A stretch of 32,546 nucleotides of DNA, from positions 1-32,546 of the forward strand of contig JAITRZ010000019.1 of NCBI GenBank assembly GCA_031288185.1, given 5' to 3'. Below are positions 26,500 through 32,546 of this stretch, one piece after another. This DNA is from Coriobacteriales bacterium (GTDB lineage Bacteria > Actinomycetota > Coriobacteriia > Coriobacteriales > UBA8131). The position numbers and the translations under genes are program-made. Numbering within the stretch: the stretch's first letter is position 1; each line of letters opens with the position of its first letter. Below the pieces are notes generated by a model. That model was not told the origin of the DNA, did not search any database, and saw only the letters and a list, made by a program, of their open reading frames with translations.

Positions 26500-28550
26500 C
26501 AACGCTTCAGGTGTATCTTCCCGACGGTTCTGCACAAACACTGGAAGAGGGAACCACGGCCGCTGAGGTTGCTGCGCGCATTGGCCCGCGCCTGGCGAAA
26601 CAGGCATTGGCGGCACGCGTGAACAACAAGCTGGTTGACTTAAGCAGCCGGCTTGAGGATGGCGACCGGCTTGAGATAATCACAACGTCGTCACCTGAGG
26701 CCCTGGGCATTCTCAGGCATTCAAGCGCCCATATCCTGGCTGAGAGCATCTGGACCCTGTGGCCGCAGGCCCGCTTTGGCGTTGGGCCGGCTATAGAGGA
26801 TGGTTTTTACTACGACATCGAGCTGGACAGACAGCTTTCCCTTGATGACTTTTCCCTGATAGAGGCCCAGATGGCAAAGATAGTACAGAAGGCCCTCCCC
26901 TTTAAGCGGGAGATCATTTCGCGCAATGAGGCGCGCCAACTCTTTGCCAGCCAACCCTTGAAATTGGAGTTGATAGACGAGCTGCCCGCCAATGAGGTAC
27001 TAAGTGTTTATCGACAGGGTGATTTTTTTGACCTCTGTCGCGGCCCACACGTTCCCAACAGCGGCTGGATCAAAGCCTTTAAGCTCACCAAGCTGTCCGG
27101 GGCCTACTGGCGTGGCGACCGCGAGCGACAGATGCTGCAGCGGGTATACGGTACGGCTTGGTTTAGCCACAAGGATATGGAAACCTATCTGCGCCGTCAG
27201 GAAGAAGCGCAAAAGCGCGACCACCGCAAACTGGGTCGTGAACTGGGCATCTTTATGATGAACGACCAAGCGGGAGTTGGCCTGCCGCTGTATCCGCCCG
27301 CCGGAGCCCGCGTTATCCGGCTGTTGCAAGAATGGCTGCGCAAACAACTCCTGGCGCGCGGCTATGAGGAAGTTATCACGCCGCACATCTACAATGCCGA
27401 GATATGGAAGCGCAGCGGCCATTACTATTTCTACCGTGACAATATGTACTTTTTTGAGGTTGACGAAGGGGAGGGTAGTGCTAATTCTGTTGGCAGTTTT
27501 TCCTCCGACCCCAACTTCGATTTCGCCCCCGTTGGCAGCTCCACGCCCGGCCAGTCTGGCGCTTTCGGGGAGAATGCCTCCGGCGGCTCTGGCTCCTCCG
27601 CTGCCAGCGGCAAACACAGCGAATATGGCCTTAAGCCAATGAACTGTCCCGGCCATGTACTGCTTTACGCCAACCAGCTGCGTTCCTACCGTGAATTGCC
27701 GTTGCGTTATTTTGAGTTTGGAACGGTCTATCGCCACGAACTTAGCGGGGTTGTGCAGGGGCTTTTGCGTGCGCGCGGTTTTACTCAGGATGACGCTCAC
27801 GTATTCTGTCGTCCTGACCAGGTGTTAGATGAGGTAGACGACATCCTGGATTTTATCGACTTTGTCATGAAGAGTTTTGACTTCAGCTACACCGCTGAGA
27901 TTTCCACTCGTCCGGCGAAGTCCATCGGTTCTAGCGAAAAGTGGGAGTTTGCCACCGAGCAGCTGCGCGCGGCCTGTGAGCGTCACGGCCTGACCTACGA
28001 CATCAACGCTGGTGACGGTGCCTTCTATGGCCCAAAGATAGATATCAAGGTAAAAGACGCTATCGGGCGTACCTGGCAGTGTTCTACCATCCAGGTGGAT
28101 TTCAACTTTCCTGAACGCTTTGACCTCAGCTACCGCACCGCTGATAACAGTACCGCCCAACCTTGGATGCTGCATCGCGCCATCCTGGGTAGTATAGAAC
28201 GCTTTTTGGCGATACTTATTGAGCACTATGCCGGCGCACTGCCGCTTTGGCTGTCGCCGGTGCAGGTGGTGATGGTTCCCCTGGCTGACCGCCACCTTGA
28301 CTACGCCCAGCAGGTAGCCGCTCAGCTTCGCCAGGAGGCGCTTAGAGTAGAAGTGGCCGCTCAAAAAGAACCGCTCAAGGTTAAACTGGCCCAGGCCCAG
28401 CAACGCCAGATTCCCTATATGCTGGTGGTGGGCGATAAAGAGCAGGAAAGCGCTACCGTTAGCGTACGAGAACGTCGTCAGGGTGACCTGGGCACCCACC
28501 GTCTCAGTGATTTTCTGGCGCGGGTAACAGCCGAGGGCGCCCAGATATAA
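26496..28550 (+). CDS. thrS: threonyl-tRNA synthetase
   Basis: ThrRS charges tRNA-Thr and edits Ser-tRNA. The 684-residue product has the N-terminal TGS domain (1-64, LPDGSAQTLEEGTTA), the editing domain with HSSAHILAESIWTLWP, and the class II catalytic core. The core shows NCPGHVLLYANQLRSYRELP, motif 2 YRHELSGVVQGLLRARGFTQ, DDAHVFC and motif 3 HRAILGSIERFLAI. The C-terminal anticodon domain is present (VPLADRHLDYAQQVAAQLRQ). An insertion of about 50 residues rich in Gly, Ser and Asn (about 325-377) splits YFFEVDEGE from YGLKPMNCPGH, a site normally joined by a few residues in the catalytic core. ATG 26496 overlaps the preceding stop. Confidence 0.95.
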   Translation: MTTLQVYLPDGSAQTLEEGTTAAEVAARIGPRLAKQALAARVNNKLVDLSSRLEDGDRLEIITTSSPEALGILRHSSAHILAESIWTLWPQARFGVGPAIEDGFYYDIELDRQLSLDDFSLIEAQMAKIVQKALPFKREIISRNEARQLFASQPLKLELIDELPANEVLSVYRQGDFFDLCRGPHVPNSGWIKAFKLTKLSGAYWRGDRERQMLQRVYGTAWFSHKDMETYLRRQEEAQKRDHRKLGRELGIFMMNDQAGVGLPLYPPAGARVIRLLQEWLRKQLLARGYEEVITPHIYNAEIWKRSGHYYFYRDNMYFFEVDEGEGSANSVGSFSSDPNFDFAPVGSSTPGQSGAFGENASGGSGSSAASGKHSEYGLKPMNCPGHVLLYANQLRSYRELPLRYFEFGTVYRHELSGVVQGLLRARGFTQDDAHVFCRPDQVLDEVDDILDFIDFVMKSFDFSYTAEISTRPAKSIGSSEKWEFATEQLRAACERHGLTYDINAGDGAFYGPKIDIKVKDAIGRTWQCSTIQVDFNFPERFDLSYRTADNSTAQPWMLHRAILGSIERFLAILIEHYAGALPLWLSPVQVVMVPLADRHLDYAQQVAAQLRQEALRVEVAAQKEPLKVKLAQAQQRQIPYMLVVGDKEQESATVSVRERRQGDLGTHRLSDFLARVTAEGAQI

Positions 28551-28764
28551 GCCAGGCGTGGCAGGCTCAGACTCTCGTCGTGCTCACCGGCATGGCTAAT
28601 GTACCAATTAAGATATCAATTTTAAGGGGAGGGAGGGCGCAACGGCTCCTCGCTTAATCTCCTCCGCCAAGCTACAATCCCTCAACCCCTGTGTCGCCGC
28701 GTTGCGCCCTAGTGGCGGTTCTCTTGACACTGGTACAGATCTAGGCCAGCGTGACGGGTTGGGG
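28551..28764. other. convergent intergenic region thrS / patatin gene
   Basis: About 214 bases between converging genes. AGGGCGCAACG (28634-28644) and CGTTGCGCCCT (28700-28710) form a perfect 11-bp inverted repeat around 55 bases. No T-run follows on either strand, so a simple terminator is not supported. No ORF of note. Confidence 0.5.
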
Positions 28765-29736
28765 TCATTTCCCCAGGAAATTGAGCCAGGTGGGCAGTTC
28801 TTGCTGGGCCTGAGCGTAACCCTGGTCATAGGCATGTTCTAATTGCGTTACATCAATGGTGGTACTTTTGATATCTATCTCCTGGGGATGATAGACAAGA
28901 GCTTTGCCCTCGGCGGCCAGTTGATCCAGCCTCTCATAGAGCTGGTTATAAAAGCGATAGCGGTTTTCCATGCGGTAGAGCAATCGCGGATAACGGCCCA
29001 GGAGCAGGCGGATGGCCAGGTTGGGACGTGGCGGCTGCTTGCGAAAGCCCTTTTTCTGGGTGCAAACCACAAAAAAACGCTCATAACCATCGGCACGCGC
29101 CGCCTCTAGCATTACGCCCCAGTCATCACCCAGACCCCCATCCAGGTAGCGATGCTCCTGAAAGGTGACGGTAGGCATAAACAGGGGCATACTGGAGGAT
29201 GCTTGAGCCATGGTCATGAGAGAGGCCAGGCTGTCCACATCACGTTTTGTCCAGTAGACGGTGCGGTTGGTATCCAGCTGATAAGAACTGATGTGCATAC
29301 GCGCTGGATTGTCATAAAACCGCTGGAAGTCAAAGGGCAAAAGCCCGCTGGGCAGCCCGGACTCCTGATAGATGAGGCGGGCATTAAAGTAGCCGTGACC
29401 CAGGAGAAACTGGCCTATGCCAGCTACCCCTTTATGGCCCATGAAGCCGGTAAAGGATTCCCGTACCCTTTGGCTGTCCTGGGAGAGGTAATTAAGCGTA
29501 TGGGTGCAGCCGGCTGAAACGCCATAGACGTCAGCAAAATAAAGCCCCTGTTCTAAAAGCGTGTTCACCACTCCGGCGGTATGAGCCGCGCGCATTCCGC
29601 CGCCTTCAAAGATAAGAGCGACGTCTTTGACGTTCACCGTGAAAGGTGTGTCGTGAGCAGACGCGGGTGTTTTTGCTGCGCTGGACGCTTTGCCCTGCTC
29701 AACCGCTCCTTCAGGTGTTACACCCAGCGTGTTCAC
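28765..29736 (-). CDS. patatin-like phospholipase
   Basis: Patatin-fold lipases hydrolyse acyl esters with a Ser-Asp dyad. The 323-residue protein shows the oxyanion motif EGGGMRAAHTAGV (about 44-56), the nucleophile elbow GVSAG with Ser74, and the catalytic Asp199 in YLDGGLGDDWGV. The order and spacing fit the bacterial YjjU/RssA-like group. The first 30 residues are a low-complexity tail with no signal peptide, so it is probably cytoplasmic or membrane-associated from inside. GTG 29736 overlaps the exoA stop by 4 bases (GTGA), so the two are co-translated. The substrate is unknown. Confidence 0.85.
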   Translation of the reverse strand: MNTLGVTPEGAVEQGKASSAAKTPASAHDTPFTVNVKDVALIFEGGGMRAAHTAGVVNTLLEQGLYFADVYGVSAGCTHTLNYLSQDSQRVRESFTGFMGHKGVAGIGQFLLGHGYFNARLIYQESGLPSGLLPFDFQRFYDNPARMHISSYQLDTNRTVYWTKRDVDSLASLMTMAQASSSMPLFMPTVTFQEHRYLDGGLGDDWGVMLEAARADGYERFFVVCTQKKGFRKQPPRPNLAIRLLLGRYPRLLYRMENRYRFYNQLYERLDQLAAEGKALVYHPQEIDIKSTTIDVTQLEHAYDQGYAQAQQELPTWLNFLGK

Positions 29737-30674
29737 AGCGCTATTCCCAGGCTGATGGGACAGTGATCAGAACCCATAATATGGGGATAGATGTCAGCCG
29801 ACTGGATGTCAACGGCCAGGCGGTTACTCACCAGGAAATAATCGATGCGCCATCCGGTGTTGTTTGCTCGGGCATTGCCTCTAAATGACCACCAGGTATA
29901 GGCATCCCGGCGCTCAGGATACAGGTAGCGAAAACTGTCAGTAAACCCAGCCGCCAAAAGCTCGTCAAACGCCGCTCGTTCCTGATCCGTAAAGCCGGCC
30001 TTTCCCCGATTAGATTGATAGTTTTTTAGATCAATTTCTTCGTGGGCGACATTTAGATCGCCACAGATTATCACCGGCTTTTCAGAGTTCAGGCGCTCTA
30101 CAAAGCGCCTGAAGGCACGTTCCCAAATCAGGCGCGGTTCCAGACGGGTTAAGCCCTCCTGCGCATTGGGTGTGTAGCAGCACACAAACCAGTAGTGGGC
30201 AAATTCCAGGGCGACGATACGGCCTTCGCTGTTGAGCTGCGCAAGCACAGCGGCATCATCTGGTGCCTCAGACGGCTGTGTGCTTGGTGCGCTTGTAGTT
30301 GGCAGGGAGGGGTCTGTTGGTTTCGATCTGTCGCCGCTCGCCTTCGCCGCTGTGCCAAACTGCACGCTTGGGGAAGTTTGTGGCGGTTGCTGCGCGTCTG
30401 GGGTGGCTTGTGACGGATCCGTTTCTGCCTCCAGTTGTCGCAGTACCCTGAGCGGTTTCTGGCGACAGAACACTGCCGTGCCAGCATAGCCCTTTCTGGC
30501 CGCATAGCTCCAGTAGTCGTGATAGCAGCCGGGCAGCTCAAGGGCCACCTGGCCGGCTTGCAATTTTGTTTCCTGTAGAGCAAAAATATCAGCGTCTAAA
30601 CTATCAAAGGCGTGATAAAAACCCTTTTTGATGGCGGCTCTCAGGCCGTTGACATTCCATGAAACCATCTTCAT
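29733..30674 (-). CDS. exoA: exodeoxyribonuclease III / AP endonuclease ExoA
   Basis: ExoA cuts DNA at abasic sites and repairs 3' blocked ends. The family residues are present: VSWNVNGLRAAIKKGF at the start, LQETKLQ with the metal-binding Glu, CCYTPNAQ, the catalytic Asp and Asn in ICGDLNVAHEEID, DAYTWWSFR and the late His in GSDHCPISLG. ATG 30674 is chosen because VSWNVNG must start near residue 4; the frame extends upstream to 30713 without homology. The 313-residue length exceeds the usual 250-270. The excess is about 65 residues at about 84-148, Pro/Ser/Thr/Gln-rich, between VLRQLEAE and SEGRIVALEF, a loop between core strands. The gene is coupled to the patatin gene downstream. Confidence 0.93.
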   Translation of the reverse strand: MKMVSWNVNGLRAAIKKGFYHAFDSLDADIFALQETKLQAGQVALELPGCYHDYWSYAARKGYAGTAVFCRQKPLRVLRQLEAETDPSQATPDAQQPPQTSPSVQFGTAAKASGDRSKPTDPSLPTTSAPSTQPSEAPDDAAVLAQLNSEGRIVALEFAHYWFVCCYTPNAQEGLTRLEPRLIWERAFRRFVERLNSEKPVIICGDLNVAHEEIDLKNYQSNRGKAGFTDQERAAFDELLAAGFTDSFRYLYPERRDAYTWWSFRGNARANNTGWRIDYFLVSNRLAVDIQSADIYPHIMGSDHCPISLGIAL

Positions 30675-30887
30675 GTTGCGTGCGCGCTCCTGTTCTGTGC
30701 GCGGTCTTTGCATCTAAAAGTCTCCGAGGGGAGGATCTTGTGGCATCGCGCTCTTGCAACACGCATTGTAGCGGTATCGCGCCTGCTGTGCCAGGACAGG
30801 CGGCCAGAGGATGTTTTCTCACCCCCATTTCACGCGTTCTTAGACCCTTGACAGGCCAAGCCACCATCCGCAAGGGAGGTGCTGTTC

Positions 30888-30995
30888 CTAATCAACCAAC
30901 ACACCGGCAAAATCGTTGTCCTCGTCGCTATCTGTCAGGGACTTTTCATCAAAAGGCAGGGAACCATTCACTGGCGGCATGAGAACAATCAACAT
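30888..30995 (-). pseudogene. short acidic ORF, possible remnant
   Basis: ATG 30995 (or ATG 30980) opens 35 (or 30) residues, reading MPPVNGSLPFDEKSLTDSDE from the later ATG and ending DNDFAGVLVD. No ribosome site is seen. The PF-D-E-S-T-D-acidic pattern loosely matches the tail of the piece just upstream (PFEDESTTEDALGED), which may be coincidence. Function unknown. Confidence 0.2.
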
Positions 30996-31013
30996 TTTAT
31001 GCAGCTAATCAGC

Positions 31014-31163
31014 TCAATCCTCACCTAAAGCATCTTCTGTTGTACTCTCGTCCTCAAACGGAAAATTAAGCTCCAAGCGATAGTATTTGTTTATGTCGTG
31101 CAACAAATCATTAACTGTGTTGTTATCCAATGCAGATAACCAAAATATCCCGAATAAACCCTT
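31014..31163 (-). pseudogene. broken short gene after the methyltransferase
   Basis: This frame reads KGLFGIFWLSALDNNTVNDL, then LHDINKYYRLELNFPFEDES and an acidic end. It looks like real protein but has no start in frame. Just upstream, GAGGTG and ATG 31167 are well placed, but that ATG continues as MKGFIRD in another frame and stops after 14 codons. Removing one base in AAAGGG would join ATG to this frame (MKGLFGIF...). So it appears to be a short gene, or the ends of a larger deleted one, frameshifted near the start. It could be a remnant of a partner of the methyltransferase. I do not recognise the family. Confidence 0.35.
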
Positions 31164-31178
31164 TCATTATCACACCTC

Positions 31179-32076
31179 TTATTTTGATGAAGCGAACAGG
31201 GCTAACTGCCTATCGTCTACATGGTCATTCTTCGATTTGTTCTTTGTCTTGTGCGATTTATCACAGCAAAGCATCTCTCCTTGATACTCAGTACAAATGC
31301 CTGTCCGCCTTAATCCGATTTTGAAGTAGTCAGGGTTATTACCAATGCCTATTGCTTTTCTCGCTAACCAAATCGCAATAGCAGCAGTGGTGAACGACCC
31401 ACTAAATGGGTCTAATACAATATCCCCTTTATTGCTTGAAGCCAGTATCACGCGCTCAAGCAGAGCTTCAGGCTTTTGCGTTGGGTGATTTTCGTACTCG
31501 TCCATTTTGAAACGGAAACGATTGAAATTCCAGACATTCCCAGGCACTTTCAGAGTGCTGTATGGTTGGGGTGGCGTTTTGCGATAATCAATTAGTTTTC
31601 TCTCTGCTCCAGTACGAGCTTTGACCATAATATCCTCATAGTTAAAGGTGTACTTTGCATTTGCATTTTGCGTAATCAGTATCGGCTCATACAAAGAGCC
31701 ATACTTTGATTTTGATTGGACACCGGATGAATCATATACCCACACAATTCTGTTTACCACGCAATACTTTGAATCGACATACCTATCTAAAGCAGGCATA
31801 TATTGAGTTGATGACATAAAGTACATCGTTCCTGATGGTTTTAGAACCCTCATGCATTCGTCAATCCACAATGCTGCCCATTTTTCATAACCCTCAATAT
31901 CTGAAAAAAACATCTTTGGTTACCCCAAAGTCTTTTCCTATTCTATACGGTGGGTCAGCGAAAATAAGGTCAATCGAATCTGTTCTTATTTGTTTAAGAA
32001 CATCAATGCAATCACCAAGTACGGCGCAAGAATTTAAATTCTTCTTAACTTCAAAACCAGTTTTACCCATAAACAC
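31179..32076 (-). pseudogene. beta-class DNA methyltransferase, frameshifted at a T7 run
   Basis: The protein would methylate A-N6 or C-N4 in a DNA target. Motif IV (IFADPPYRIG) lies in the first piece (GTG 32076 or ATG 32070). The FxGxG motif (VLDPFSGSFTTAAIA) and AIGIGNNPDYFKIGLRR lie in the second piece, with NHPTQKPEALLERVI before them, so the order is that of the beta class. The pieces are in different frames and meet at GAT-G-T7-CAGATATT (minus strand). With eight T they would join as KDVFFSDIEGYEKWA. In DPFSGSFTT, Phe replaces the usual Gly; some relatives may share this. Further upstream, an AAAGGAG with ATG is followed by two in-frame stops, so a second lesion is possible. The region is AT-richer than the rest, suggesting acquisition. 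Confidence 0.8.
31904..31910. repeat. A7/T7 run at the methyltransferase frameshift
   Basis: Seven A on the plus strand (T7 in the coding sense) sit exactly where the two methyltransferase frames meet. Gain of one base would restore a single frame. Confidence 0.85.
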
Positions 32077-32177
32077 ACTTATTAAGTTTGCATTGCTCCT
32101 TTTGCCGACCTAAACGTGGCAGGCGTATTGCTGTTCTTTGAAGTTTTGCCCGCAAAAATTACAAACTGTTTCAGCCG

Positions 32178-32228
32178 GGTATAATAGCATATCTTGTATA
32201 AATCTTCAAGAACAAAAATTATTATACC
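32178..32228. promoter_or_regulatory. perfect 9-bp inverted repeat carrying TATAAT on both strands
   Basis: GGTATAATA at 32178-32186 and TATTATACC at 32220-32228 are exact inverted copies 33 bases apart. Each contains TATAAT on one strand. They could be operator half-sites or -10 elements, but -35 elements at standard spacing were not found for either. Confidence 0.4.
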
Positions 32229-32258
32229 TATATACTGTGTCATAACTTGACGTGTCAA
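32229..32258 (-). promoter_or_regulatory. candidate methyltransferase promoter
   Basis: On the minus strand, TTGACA (32258-32253) and TATATA (32234-32229) are 18 bases apart. The -35 is perfect and the -10 matches at 4-5 positions. It points toward the methyltransferase start about 155 bases away. Confidence 0.4.
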
Positions 32259-32259
32259 G
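32246..32259. promoter_or_regulatory. palindrome CTTGACGTGTCAAG overlapping the -35
   Basis: Two 6-base arms (CTTGAC and GTCAAG) flank a GT centre. The right arm contains the -35 of the candidate methyltransferase promoter, so a protein bound here would be placed to block it. This is inference from position only. Confidence 0.4.
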
Positions 32260-32456
32260 AAAAAGGCTCAACGTATGGGGCAATAAGATTCGGTTCATCT
32301 GCCTGGCGATGAGGGCAGCGTCCCTCTGATGGGAACACCCTCCATATGCACCCTTGTCCCCGCTTGTGCTACACTACGTGCTACCACAAAAGACAGGTAA
32401 GACACGCACTACCAAGCAAGGCACAAAAACAGGAAATCTGAAGGGAGCGGGAACAC

Positions 32457-32546
32457 ATGAGCGCGAAAACATCCAGAATATGCCCGGGGGGGGGGGGGGC
32501 TCATAGCTTAGCCCTTCTCCCATCCACCAACCACTATGAGGGCGCG
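32457..32546 (+). CDS. 5' end of an ORF with a 14-G tract, candidate phase-variable gene
   Basis: ATG 32457 has AAGGGAG at 32441-32447, a good ribosome site. The frame reads MSAKTSRICPGGGGAHSLAL and stays open for 30 codons to the window edge. The G tract at 32486-32499 encodes most of the Gly run. If the tract gains or loses one or two G, the sequence just after it (GCTCATAGCTTAG) is read as TCA-TAG or CTC-ATA-GCT-TAG, so both other frames end at once. In the present length the frame is open. No domain or signal can be called from 30 residues, and whether the frame continues is not visible. Confidence 0.5.
   Translation, partial: MSAKTSRICPGGGGAHSLALLPSTNHYEGA
32486..32499. repeat. 14-base poly-G tract
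   Basis: Fourteen consecutive G inside the first 15 codons of the edge ORF. This is the longest homopolymer in the window and a strong slippage candidate. Short-read assemblies often miscount such tracts. Confidence 0.9.

Larger units (their letters stand above)
30675..31178. other. relic region between exoA and the methyltransferase
   Basis: About 500 bases with only short frames. Two minus-strand pieces with protein-like composition are listed separately (31014-31163 and 30888-30995). Base composition drops to AT-rich near 31020. Confidence 0.4.
32077..32456. other. regulatory region between methyltransferase and edge ORF
   Basis: About 380 bases between divergent genes. It is AT-rich to about 32270 and then returns to mixed composition. 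The region contains the inverted repeat 32178-32228, the palindrome 32246-32259 and a candidate minus-strand promoter. No ORF of note. Confidence 0.5.

Noticed and set aside
27000-28499. Minus-strand ORFs of 266 and 224 residues
   Set aside because: Both are antisense shadows of thrS, without recognisable domains or ribosome sites.
31179-32076. Programmed ribosomal frameshift in the methyltransferase
   Set aside because: T7 could in principle slip, but no stimulatory structure or ribosome-site-like signal was seen. Single-base loss in a homopolymer is simpler.

Overview
The window reads as a chromosomal segment of a mid-to-high GC bacterium, most likely an actinobacterium of the Coriobacteriia type. 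This is inferred from the tig-clpP-clpX-valS-folC gene order, comEA-comEC-holA, and a DUF6273-type protein; a Firmicute is not excluded. Almost all of it is dense housekeeping sequence. Two stretches differ: a short defence-gene relic (about 14.8-15.9 kb) and an AT-richer right end (about 31.0-32.3 kb).

Layout. The tail of a DUF6273-like protein and an unrecognised ORF lie at 1-1135 (+). A tightly packed minus-strand cell-wall operon, murE-asnB-murJ, runs 6601 to 1188. Divergent from it, a plus-strand run holds a GNAT acetyltransferase, a P1-family (DmpA-like) peptidase and mnmA (6976-9905). Then come the competence and replication genes comEA, comEC and holA (10190-14802). Immediately after holA, on the minus strand, lie a truncated hsdR and the 3' end of an mcrC gene. 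These are followed by a 12-C homopolymer and a membrane diguanylate cyclase. The proteostasis, translation and folate run follows: tig, clpP, clpX, valS, folC, a zinc-ribbon membrane protein and thrS (17792-28550). A minus-strand pair, exoA and a patatin-like lipase, overlaps by 4 bases. The right end carries a frameshifted DNA methyltransferase and, at the very edge, the start of an ORF with a 14-G tract in its first 15 codons.

How the genes fit together. MurE, the AsnB-like amidotransferase and the lipid II flippase MurJ form one unit, so the AsnB-like enzyme is a candidate peptidoglycan-precursor amidase rather than a free-asparagine maker. ComEA and ComEC bring in DNA. Trigger factor, ClpP and ClpX link folding to degradation.

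Most notable observations. (1) The right-edge ORF looks like a phase-variable switch: the two other frames after the G tract hit TAG within a few codons. (2) Many conserved enzymes here (AsnB, MurE, the P1 peptidase, ComEC, trigger factor, ValRS, FolC, ThrRS, ExoA) carry low-complexity Ser/Thr/Pro/Ala/Gln-rich insertions or tails, several visibly built from short tandem duplications. (3) Trigger factor has no room for its PPIase domain. (4) The methyltransferase is broken at a run of seven T. (5) Two intergenic regions hold paired direct repeats, each copy with a small hairpin. No tRNA, rRNA, CRISPR array, integrase or transposase was recognised.
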